Position numbers and translations under genes: made by a program | From: CAZEBW01 sp964510205 | Lineage (GTDB): Bacteria; Chloroflexota; Anaerolineae; VGOG01 | Direction of reading: 5' to 3' | Assembly: GCA_964510205.1 (NCBI GenBank) | Contig: CAZEBW010000012.1 | Span: 6,687 to 70,686, forward strand | Length of the DNA stretch: 64,000 bases | Shown here: piece by piece, positions 32,419 through 39,348 of the stretch | Layout: each line of letters opens with the position of its first letter | Numbering within the stretch: the stretch's first letter is position 1 | Notes under the pieces: generated by a model | What the model saw: only the letters and a program-made list of their open reading frames with translations | Told to the model about the DNA's origin: nothing | The model's database searches: none

Positions 32419-34819
32419 GGTGCACCACCTTCAATTGCAGTCGGATGGCCGTGCTCTCAGGCAGCCCAGCGATCAGTTTCTCCAGTTCGGCTTTGTCCAG
32501 CGGTAACTGGCGCTCATCGACCACAATGGCGATCTCGTGCACTGTATCCTGTGGCCCCAATTCCTGCAGTCCCAGTGGTGTGTAGCCGACGATGGAGAGA
32601 GGCTGCGGAGTGGGTTCAGGGGTAGTGGGCGAGACGCCTTCCACCGCTTCGCCCTCCGGGACAAGCCTCTTTCTCTTGCCCACCGCTGGGTAAATCAGTT
32701 CCCCTTCTTCCTCTCCAGGTGCTATTTCTTCTCGTGGCTCCCACTGTTTGAGACGTTCATAGCGAGTCACGGAAAGCCCCTCGTGAGCGAAGAGCGGAAA
32801 AGTGTCACGTCCCGGCAGGTAGTTTTGCTTTAGCCCCTTGAAGCCAATCTCTCGGTTGCGATAAAGCTCCTGGAGCGCATTCTCGACGTCGTCTCGTTCT
32901 TTGACCATCGGATAGCGGCGGATGCGGAAGAAGTCGTCAATCAGGCGTTTGACCTCGATGAAATCCTGCTCCTCGAGGGTTTCCAGTATCTGATCATAGG
33001 CCGCATCTAGACCGGCCACGGCGCGCTGCTTGATCACCTCCACGTCGGGGTCCACGTTGCGCCTGGACAACCTGCCGCCGGTCATCCACTGCACGTAGCG
33101 ACCGTAGGCCTCCTGCAACTCTCCGATGAGCCGAGGGAGGTCCTCCTCGTTTTTCGTGGCCAGCAGCTCTTCGCGCAGTTCCTCGATGTCCCGCTGCTCG
33201 CCCGTCAGCAGACGCTCTTCAGCCACCACTCGTTTGGCATTCTCCAAATTGTCGTCCCATTCGTAGACGCTCTTCGTGCCCAGGAACGCTTTTGGCACCA
33301 CCAACACCGCCCGGTTAGGCCAATTCAGTTTTCCCAGCGCAGCATTGATCTCATCGTCATCCATATCGCGCGGAGCCACGACAACTTTTAGCCGCTGATC
33401 ATCAATGTCCTCCAATTCGGAGAACAGGTAAGCTCCCTTGCCAAACACCTTTTTCTTGATTAGCTCGTCAATCTTGGCTCGTGCCTCCTCATCTTCCACC
33501 CGGCCGGCCTCCGCTCGGACGATGGCATAGATGTTCAGTTCCGGGGTCAGTCGAAATCGCCCGTTGCCTTTTAGATGAAATGCCGTTCCGTCGAGCTGCT
33601 TGAGCGGCAAGGTGATATCGTTGACGCTTCCCTCTGGTCTAAGCAAACCCTGGACGAGTTCATCCCGCGTTGCGCCCGGCACGCTTGGGCGCAGCGAGTG
33701 GAAGAAAATCGTTGAGAGCAGAGCCTCGGCGTTCTTGATTTCCCAACAGCGCTCAATGTCCTCTTGAAGGGCCGTATGCAGTGTCGGATCAATGGAGAGC
33801 AGTTCGCGGGGGGGCACATCGGAGGGCAACAGTAGGTCACGCTTATCCAACTGGGCGGCTACCAAGGCAGCCAACGTACGCAACGTATCGCGGATGCCTT
33901 GCTGGCCTGGGCGAGCGTAAATCTCCTTGAGCGTAGTAAAGAGCCTGGGATGGAAGGGGTACAAATGGAGCATCGTCTCCACGGACAGGTCTTCAGTAGT
34001 GTAGTCACCATAGCTGGTTAGATAGGCCTCCACGATTCTTCGTGCCTTTTCCTCATCGCAGTGAGCAAAGAGCCGATGGTGTACGATAGCCCAGCGCTCT
34101 CCCACCGCGACCATGTTTTCGGATATGGCGCCAGTGCGTTGCAGCAGCGCTTTGAGGTCAGGATTCTGATCCAACAGAGAGATAAACAGGAAGAGATCGA
34201 ACCCTGGCTCGCTGGCCACTTCAGTCAAATTCTGCAGAAAGCCCCGATTGCGTCCACGGCGTACCTCGTCAGCGGCGATGCTGTCATACCAGTTTTCGAT
34301 CTCATCAATGAAGACAGCCAGTGTGCCCTTGCTTGCCAGCTCCTTGAGTTGTGAGATGGTGGGGTAATCCTTGATCTCGGACAGGAGATCCTCACGATTT
34401 GCCCGGCGAAACAAGGGTTCCCACAAATACTCGGGTTGATCCTCTTGAGCAGAGATCATGACAGCCCGAGGCTCACTAAGCGGCAGAGAAGGAAGGCCGT
34501 GATTCTGCAGCCAGCTCCTGCCTAGTTCTGGGTGGACAAACAGGTGATACAGCGCAATCAAGGCGTGAGTCTTTCCGCTGCCCATTCTGCCGATGGGCAG
34601 GAAGGCCCCCTGAACCCGATCACCTTCCAGTTTTTGGTGCATCAGTTCGACGAAACGCTGTAGAGAAGCGGATGGATACGTGACGGCGAAGAAGAGTTCT
34701 GGGTTGTTTTCCAGCTTGTCGGCCTCAGCTTCCCGACCAACGCGATAGGCCCTCAGGTCACCCTGAAAGTTCCCGGATAGAACATCGGGTCGAGCCTCAA
34801 CAATATCTTGGATCAACAT
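32411..34819 (-). CDS. DUF499 ATPase (BrxC/PglY-like)
   Basis: 802 residues from ATG 34819 (or a GTG one codon earlier), with AAGGAG upstream. The N-terminal AAA+ core has Walker A PIGRMGSGKTHALIALYHL near residue 80 and Walker B GTLAVFIDEIENWYDS near 165. VMISAQEDQPEYLWEPLF lies between them. The long helical C-terminal half contains coiled-coil-like stretches and a Pro-rich linker (SPTTPEPTPQPL). DUF499 proteins are the large ATPases of BREX-like and related exclusion systems. It is the first gene of the operon, behind a hairpin-rich leader and the promoter at 34988-35016. Confidence 0.92.
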   Translation of the reverse strand: MLIQDIVEARPDVLSGNFQGDLRAYRVGREAEADKLENNPELFFAVTYPSASLQRFVELMHQKLEGDRVQGAFLPIGRMGSGKTHALIALYHLFVHPELGRSWLQNHGLPSLPLSEPRAVMISAQEDQPEYLWEPLFRRANREDLLSEIKDYPTISQLKELASKGTLAVFIDEIENWYDSIAADEVRRGRNRGFLQNLTEVASEPGFDLFLFISLLDQNPDLKALLQRTGAISENMVAVGERWAIVHHRLFAHCDEEKARRIVEAYLTSYGDYTTEDLSVETMLHLYPFHPRLFTTLKEIYARPGQQGIRDTLRTLAALVAAQLDKRDLLLPSDVPPRELLSIDPTLHTALQEDIERCWEIKNAEALLSTIFFHSLRPSVPGATRDELVQGLLRPEGSVNDITLPLKQLDGTAFHLKGNGRFRLTPELNIYAIVRAEAGRVEDEEARAKIDELIKKKVFGKGAYLFSELEDIDDQRLKVVVAPRDMDDDEINAALGKLNWPNRAVLVVPKAFLGTKSVYEWDDNLENAKRVVAEERLLTGEQRDIEELREELLATKNEEDLPRLIGELQEAYGRYVQWMTGGRLSRRNVDPDVEVIKQRAVAGLDAAYDQILETLEEQDFIEVKRLIDDFFRIRRYPMVKERDDVENALQELYRNREIGFKGLKQNYLPGRDTFPLFAHEGLSVTRYERLKQWEPREEIAPGEEEGELIYPAVGKRKRLVPEGEAVEGVSPTTPEPTPQPLSIVGYTPLGLQELGPQDTVHEIAIVVDERQLPLDKAELEKLIAGLPESTAIRLQLKVVHRG

Positions 34820-34853
34820 CACTTATACTCCTTCCTCCAGCACCAAAGCGACG

Positions 34854-34886
34854 AAAGCCGCTCCCACTTGCCCAGGGAGCGGCTTT
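34854..34886. terminator. 12-bp hairpin in the DUF499 leader
   Basis: AAAGCCGCTCCC pairs perfectly with GGGAGCGGCTTT around a 9-base loop, about 35 bases before the DUF499 start. On the minus strand it is followed by a weak TTTCGTCGCTTT tract. It could act as an attenuator or a bidirectional terminator. Confidence 0.5.
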
Positions 34887-34935
34887 GTGCTACAATTCCT
34901 CTAGCCTTCTCCTGGTCCGTTCAGGAGTAGGTCTT

Positions 34936-34971
34936 GGGATTACCGAGCGGCAACTCTGTAATCCCTTTTTT
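34936..34971 (+). terminator. Hairpin with T-run (rightward terminator or leader structure)
   Basis: GGGATTAC pairs with GTAATCCC and is followed by six T residues on the plus strand, a good rightward terminator. No rightward gene precedes it. In the leftward DUF499 transcript the same sequence forms the first leader hairpin. Confidence 0.5.
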
Positions 34972-34987
34972 GGTTTCGTTGTTAGAT

Positions 34988-35016
34988 AGTATATCATCTT
35001 TCGTCTCGTTTGGCAA
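34988..35016 (-). promoter_or_regulatory. Probable promoter of the BREX-like operon
   Basis: On the minus strand TTGCCA (35011-35016) and TATACT (34988-34993) are 17 bases apart. The leader to the DUF499 start is about 165 nt and holds two hairpins. Confidence 0.6.
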
Positions 35017-35055
35017 AAGCAAGAAGCCACCGGCGTCAGCCGCGCTGGTGGCTTC
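35015..35055 (-). terminator. Leftward terminator after the 35195 gene
   Basis: On the minus strand GAAGCCACC pairs with GGTGGCTTC and is followed by TTGCTTTTG. It ends the regulator transcript from 36.2 kb directly before the BREX-like promoter, so the two operons are insulated. Confidence 0.65.
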
Positions 35056-35194
35056 CCGACTTCTGTGAGGTTGTGTCATGCTTCGCGCCAAGTTCCCGAG
35101 GGGATATGCACCCGTGTTCCCGACTCGATGTCGCTGCTCGGTGATCCAAACGTGAGAGGCGTCGTCCTTACACAACCCATCCTCCGGGCAGGGA

Positions 35195-35860
35195 TCACTC
35201 TTCACCGTCATCTCCTCGAAGGATCTGCTTGACGGTCACGTGGGCCGTGTGCGCTCCATTCCCCTCCGGCCAGTCGCGGTGGGCATCGAGGAGGATGCTC
35301 CACGTGGGCCCCTCAGCCTCCAGGACGGCCTCGCCACTGAACAGCTTGACCCGACTCACGGTCTCGCCCTTGACCCCTGAGATGGCGTCCGCCAGCTCCC
35401 TCGGCGACCACGCCTCATCCAGGGCCATCTTAACCGCCAGCACGGGGTGGTCTGCCTTGAGCGCCGTTTCGTACAGAAGCAGCGGCTGGTCGGGGAACAC
35501 GACCTCTGGGGGGAAGGTACGGTGCAGCGTCTCGAAGGTTCTGAGCCGCCGCGTGGTGTAAGCGCAGGCGCTGGCCAGTGCCTTGTACGTGCCGTACTTG
35601 CCGAAGGCATCCACCGCCGAGGCCACCACCGCACCGATCTTCCACTGGCTGCCCCGCTCCCGAGACACACAGGACACGATGGCCTGCAGGGCATCGTCCA
35701 GGCTCTGGAAGCTGAAATCACGCTTCTCCTGGAAGGGATCGTAGTCCAAATCTGGAAAAGTCTTCGGGGACGAAGCCGCCTCCGAGCCGCAGTCGGCCGG
35801 CAGCTCCTTCCAAGACGTCTGCTCCTCGTCAACCTTATCTTGCCTCTGTGCTTCTTTCAC
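35195..35860 (-). CDS. Unrecognised element protein, 221 aa
   Basis: The GTG start at 35860 overlaps the stop of the HTH gene (GTGA); the open frame upstream of it is in the wrong context for that gene. The first 50 residues are charged and probably disordered (VKEAQRQDKVDEEQTSWKEL). A helical domain follows (SLDDALQAIVSCVSRERGSQ, GAVVASAVDAFGKYGTYKAL, TTRRLRTFETLHRTFPPEVV), then an ELADAISGVKG segment. Translational coupling to an HTH protein suggests a shared role in regulation or element maintenance. No family is recognised. Confidence 0.7.
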   Translation of the reverse strand: MKEAQRQDKVDEEQTSWKELPADCGSEAASSPKTFPDLDYDPFQEKRDFSFQSLDDALQAIVSCVSRERGSQWKIGAVVASAVDAFGKYGTYKALASACAYTTRRLRTFETLHRTFPPEVVFPDQPLLLYETALKADHPVLAVKMALDEAWSPRELADAISGVKGETVSRVKLFSGEAVLEAEGPTWSILLDAHRDWPEGNGAHTAHVTVKQILRGDDGEE

Positions 35861-36240
35861 CGATTCTGACTCCTCACCATCCGATCCATCAGCCCGTTCA
35901 CGAACTCCCGCACCTCTGCATCGCTGACGTACAAGTCCTGCCACCTGACGCCTGCCGCACGCGCTGCTCTCATCTTCTCGAGGGGCCGGCCCTCGCAGGC
36001 TGTCCATCCACCCTCGTCGAGGGCCTCCGCCACCGACATCAGGACGCGAGCAGCCTGCTCGATGGGAGGCGTGATGGGCTTGACGCCATGCAGCAGTTGG
36101 TGTACGTAGGACCTGCTGTAGGGCTGTCGCCCGATGGCGCGTCCCAGCAGTCGACCGAGGGTACGTAAGGTGATGGGCCCCTGGGCGCGGCCTTGGGAGA
36201 GGCGGTCTCTTAGGTTGCGCAGCGTCTGAGCGTCGACCAA
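35857..36240 (-). CDS. Helix-turn-helix-like element protein
   Basis: 127 residues from a TTG at 36240. The stretch TLRTLGRLLGRAIGRQPYSR plus SYVHQLLHGVKPITPPIEQA has the spacing of a Cro/XRE-type helix-turn-helix. The rest is helical and ends FVNGLMDRMVRSQNR. The unusual TTG start has only a modest upstream AAAGG. A 300-nt leader separates it from the promoter at 36545-36572. It probably regulates its own operon or the divergent XRE gene. Confidence 0.65.
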   Translation of the reverse strand: MVDAQTLRNLRDRLSQGRAQGPITLRTLGRLLGRAIGRQPYSRSYVHQLLHGVKPITPPIEQAARVLMSVAEALDEGGWTACEGRPLEKMRAARAAGVRWQDLYVSDAEVREFVNGLMDRMVRSQNR

Positions 36241-36544
36241 CTGAGAGCCTTTCTAAGCGGTGAACCCGCTCGTGCCATATCTTCACACGTGAACTGGCTT
36301 GCCGCCTGTTAGGAGCGCGAGCCAACGTCAATCCAACGAAGTTCGGAGGCAGGTCTCGCTCGTTCTCGCCTGCATGCGGTCGCCGACCCGCTGTCAGCCA
36401 TGAGAGTCGACTATCCAATGGTCTCGGCGAACCCCAGCTTCTTGGGGCCGTTTTCCTCCAGCCACGGGTTGAGCCTGGTCAGGGGAGGGCGTCCCGGCAC
36501 GACTGTACTCTCCACGTAGATACTGATGGCCATATACTAGATAT
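36241..36544. other. Long leader of the leftward regulator operon
   Basis: About 300 bases between the promoter and the 36240 start. The frame through it is open but reads like non-coding sequence. No hairpin-plus-T-run was found. Confidence 0.4.
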
Positions 36545-36572
36545 ATTGTACCACAGTTCGCTGCGTTGTCAA
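36545..36572 (-). promoter_or_regulatory. Leftward sigma70-like promoter
   Basis: On the minus strand TTGACA (36567-36572) and TACAAT (36545-36550) are 16 bases apart. It drives the HTH gene and the 221-aa gene. Confidence 0.7.
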
Positions 36573-36740
36573 ACTAGCCTTGACAGCAGCGACTATGGAT
36601 GATGTTGGCGCACGGGCCAGCCTACGGCGCCAGGGCCGCGGTCACGCCGAGTTCGCCAGCGATGAAGGGAAGGGCCATGAGGCGGGGATCATGTCGCACG
36701 GGGGATCACGACGTAAGCCGCTGAGGTATCAAGCTATCAT

Positions 36741-36768
36741 TTGCATTTCTGTCCATACGTGCTATAAT
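36741..36768 (+). promoter_or_regulatory. Rightward sigma70-like promoter
   Basis: TTGCAT (36741-36746), 16 bases, TATAAT (36763-36768), about 55 bases upstream of the XRE gene. It is divergent from the promoter at 36545. Confidence 0.7.
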
Positions 36769-36822
36769 ATCCATCAGCCACACCCAACTGACGATAAGCT
36801 AAAGCAAGAAAAGGAGCGAGAA

Positions 36823-37197
36823 ATGCAACCCACACAGGACGAACTGATCCGTCTGTCTGAGACGGCCGAGGATCTGCCCCATTTCCTGCGGGCGGCGTGT
36901 GAGGCCATGGACAGCAGTATGCGCAAAGCCTCGCTGGGAGCGGGCCTCAGCGCGGGGACGATTTGGAACATCGTCGCGGGGCACACCAAGCGAGGGGACG
37001 AGGAGACCCTCACCAAGCTGGCCCTGTTCTTCAAGGTCCCGGAGGTGAATCTGATGGCCCTGGCCGGCTACAAGCCCCGGCGGGTGTCCCCCACCCATCG
37101 TCTGGGGGAGGCGGAGGCGATCTGGCAGGTGCTCACCGACGAGGAGAAGGACAAGTGGATCGAGTACGGCGAGCTCCTGATTCGGGCGCGGCAGTAG
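36823..37197 (+). CDS. XRE-family transcriptional regulator
   Basis: 124 residues from ATG 36823, preceded by AAGGAGCGAG; longer in-frame starts lie upstream of the promoter and are rejected. SSMRKASLGAGLSAGTIWNI plus VAGHTKRGDEETLTKLALFF and KVPEVNLMALAGYKP give a standard five-helix XRE DNA-binding domain. The C-terminal 40 residues (EAEAIWQVLTDEEKDKWIEY) are helical. It is a likely repressor of the divergent regulator operon or of element genes. Confidence 0.85.
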   Translation: MQPTQDELIRLSETAEDLPHFLRAACEAMDSSMRKASLGAGLSAGTIWNIVAGHTKRGDEETLTKLALFFKVPEVNLMALAGYKPRRVSPTHRLGEAEAIWQVLTDEEKDKWIEYGELLIRARQ

Positions 37198-37223
37198 GGG
37201 AAAATCGCCCTCATCATCCACCC

Positions 37224-37430
37224 TCAAGGTGAGGGAGGGCTGCTCTGTGCCGCCCGCGCCTCGCCGCGAGCCCAACTCTCTTGGACCTTCGGATCAACCA
37301 TCAACCCTGCCAACCTCAGGCCGTAGCGCAGGCCCTCCAGGAACGGCTTCCCGCCGTGTCGGCCTGACCTGGCCTCGATTACGAGCTGCTCGATCTCGTG
37401 GAGTAGCGCTTGCCGCTGTAACGTTTCCAT
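37224..37430 (-). CDS. Small unknown protein, 68 aa
   Basis: The frame starts METLQRQALLHEIEQLVIEA and is helical up to about residue 45 (GLRYGLRLAGLMVDP). It then has a Ser/Pro-rich tail. Composition is protein-like. It is convergent with the XRE gene. No family is known. Confidence 0.5.
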   Translation of the reverse strand: METLQRQALLHEIEQLVIEARSGRHGGKPFLEGLRYGLRLAGLMVDPKVQESWARGEARAAQSSPPSP

Positions 37431-37537
37431 GAGTCTACACTGTCTCCTTTCCCCATCGACCTTCCAGAGCCACCGCCCTGTCGGGCGATAGGCTCGCCAC
37501 GCCCCTATAGGGACTCCAAACCTCTGTGTTGAGTCAA

Positions 37538-37575
37538 AGGGCCACCTGTGTTAGCCGCGCAGGTGGCCTTCTCTT
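37538..37575. terminator. Terminator hairpin after the LuxR-type regulator
   Basis: GGCCACCTG pairs with CAGGTGGCC and the stem extends by A-T and G-T pairs at the base. It is followed on the plus strand by TTCTCTTT and on the minus strand by CCTTTG. It lies 13 bases past the stop of the leftward regulator gene. Confidence 0.6.
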
Positions 37576-37587
37576 TGCCAAGGCGTA

Positions 37588-38253
37588 TCATTCCTCTGGC
37601 ACGTCCCTCGCCAATCCCTGCGTCATGGCGTAGCGGACCGCCTGACTCCGCCTGTCCACTCCGATCTTGTCGTAGATGCGGTTGAGATGACTGCGGACCG
37701 TGCCGCGAGTGATGCAGAGGGTCTTAGCGATCTGCCGGTTGCTCAGCCCCTGGCCCACCAAGGCCAGGACCTCCCGTTCGCGCCCGGTCAGTGCGGGGAG
37801 GCCCTGAGACACCATCGGTGGCGCCCAGGGTGCACCAGGCTTGCTCACTAGCACGTTGGCCGCTCGGCTGCTGAGCCAGGTGTGCCCCTTGGCTACGGTG
37901 CGGATGGCCAAGAGCAGGCTCGCTGGCGACTCCTCCTTGAGGGCATACCCCGTTACACCAGCCTCTAACAGACCGAGGATGACCTCCTGGTCATCGCAGG
38001 CGGTCAGGATAAGGATTTGCACCTCCGTATGATGCTTGGCCACGTGTCGCGTGGTGTCGACGGCGTCCAGTTCGGGCAGGGTGATGTCCAAGATCAAGAC
38101 GTTCGGAGACAGCCTGTCGATGGCTGACTCTACTTCGTCGCCACGGGCCACCTCCCCCACCACTTCCAAGTCCTGCTCACCGTTCAATAGGGTGTGGAGC
38201 CCAATACGGATCAAGGGCTGATCATCAGCGATCAGAATCCTGGTGCGATCCAT
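37588..38253 (-). CDS. NarL/FixJ-type response regulator
   Basis: 221 residues from ATG 38253, where the receiver begins (DRTRILIADDQPLIRIGL). The phosphoacceptor aspartate is in NVLILDITLPELD, Thr in ILTACDD and Lys in GYALKEESP. A LuxR-type HTH follows: LTGREREVLALVGQGLSNRQ, then IAKTLCITRGTVRSHLNRIY. No cognate kinase lies beside it. Its promoter (38558-38586) is consensus-like and leaves a 300-nt leader. It may control element genes in response to a host signal. Confidence 0.93.
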   Translation of the reverse strand: MDRTRILIADDQPLIRIGLHTLLNGEQDLEVVGEVARGDEVESAIDRLSPNVLILDITLPELDAVDTTRHVAKHHTEVQILILTACDDQEVILGLLEAGVTGYALKEESPASLLLAIRTVAKGHTWLSSRAANVLVSKPGAPWAPPMVSQGLPALTGREREVLALVGQGLSNRQIAKTLCITRGTVRSHLNRIYDKIGVDRRSQAVRYAMTQGLARDVPEE

Positions 38254-38557
38254 GGCCGGGCTTCGGTTGGCGGTAAGTGGTAAACCGCTGGCCAGGCTGT
38301 CAGATCCGTCTGAATGGGGTGCGACCAGGTGATTGCCGATCGGGAGGAGTGGGAGGCGTGAGCGCAGTTCCACTCCTCCCGCCCACAGCGGGAGAGGTCG
38401 CTCCGTTGGCCTATGGAGAGGATACAGTTGTTGGGGGTAGCTCGATGCCCGGCACATAGGCTTCCGCCTGGATGGTCATGCTGCTGCGAACGGATAGAGA
38501 GGGTGCGTCGAGCGGGTGGAGGGGGTGGTCGTGTCCCGCGTTCCACGATTGGCATTC
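38254..38557. other. Leader of the LuxR-type regulator gene
   Basis: About 300 bases with no convincing gene. The in-frame extension of the regulator through this region is not protein-like. Confidence 0.4.
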
Positions 38558-38586
38558 AGTATAGAACTAGTGTTCGCATTTGTCAA
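38558..38586 (-). promoter_or_regulatory. Sigma70 promoter of the LuxR-type regulator
   Basis: On the minus strand TTGACA (38581-38586) and TATACT (38558-38563) are 17 bases apart, an almost perfect promoter. Confidence 0.75.
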
Positions 38587-38828
38587 CAGCCCTCGTGGGA
38601 GACGGGGGATGCATCCCAGAGGTACAAGATGTAGGGGGCGCCGTTGGCTACGACAACAACATGTTGTATCAAGGACACACTTATAGTTGTATCTATGGGA
38701 GGTGGTTCGCGTTGCCCCCAAACCAGTGTAGCCCGCGCTTGTGGGCCCAGGGATCGGTGGCCGTGCCATGCGTGACGGTCTCAGTCATCGGGGTTGCACG
38801 GTGACGCAGAGTGTCGGGTGCGAATGCG

Positions 38829-38930
38829 CAGGGGGGGGTATATACCGGGGGTATAGGGCGCGTATACCAAAAGGTATAGGGGGGGGTATAGGGCGACTAC
38901 GTAGAAGGGTATAGGGGGGTATAGGCGAGC
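38829..38930. repeat. GGTATA iteron-like array
   Basis: GGTATA motifs begin at 38837, 38849, 38873, 38885, 38908 and 38918, with an inverted copy (GTATACC) at about 38862. The first set fits a 12-base grid. The flanks are G-rich and further TATAC or GGTAG motifs continue to about 39000. The array lies directly upstream of the DUF5659 and primase-helicase genes, so it could be an origin-type iteron set or an operator array. Confidence 0.7.
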
Positions 38931-39003
38931 ATACGTCAAAGGGTAGAGAAAGAATCTACCGGGTAGTATACGTACTTTTGGCCAAAGTTATACTGTAAGG
39001 TAG

Positions 39004-39032
39004 ACGCGGTTTCACGCGAATTCTGATATAAT
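39004..39032 (+). promoter_or_regulatory. Possible promoter of the primase operon
   Basis: A good -10 (TATAAT, 39027-39032) lies about 48 bases before the 39080 start. The -35 region is poor, so an activator bound to the upstream repeats may be needed. Confidence 0.4.
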
Positions 39033-39079
39033 AGACAGCGAACGTATCAACGCCGAGACAGACGCGAAAGGAGCCAACG

Positions 39080-39322
39080 ATGAACGGGAACGAAAGCACG
39101 TGCTGGGAGACGACCGACCTCTACCTGGTGGCTGCCCTGCGCTGCCGAGGCCACCAACTCCTCGACATCCGCCCAGGGGCCCGTCGGGCCACCTTCCTGC
39201 TGGAGGATTCCCCTGCTCTGCAGGAGGACATCAAAGCCTACTTCACCCGCAACCTTCACCTGGAAGCCATGGCCTACGCTGCCTCCATCAAGGACACCAA
39301 AGCCGCCATCTTCAACACCTAG
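39080..39322 (+). CDS. DUF5659-like small protein
   Basis: 80 residues from ATG 39080, with AAAGGAG 8 bases upstream. TTDLYLVAALRCRGHQLLDI plus a FLLEDSP segment resembles the DUF5659 family, small proteins found in phages and elements near primase or replication genes. The end lies 26 bases before the primase start, so the two are cotranscribed. The molecular role is unknown. Confidence 0.75.
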   Translation: MNGNESTCWETTDLYLVAALRCRGHQLLDIRPGARRATFLLEDSPALQEDIKAYFTRNLHLEAMAYAASIKDTKAAIFNT

Positions 39323-39348
39323 CCCCAGCGCCCGGCAAGGAGCCAGAG

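Noticed and set aside
34921..35211. 96-codon minus-strand frame overlapping the end of the 35195 gene
   Set aside because: It runs through a terminator and through the probable promoter of the BREX-like operon. Its composition past residue 50 is not protein-like.
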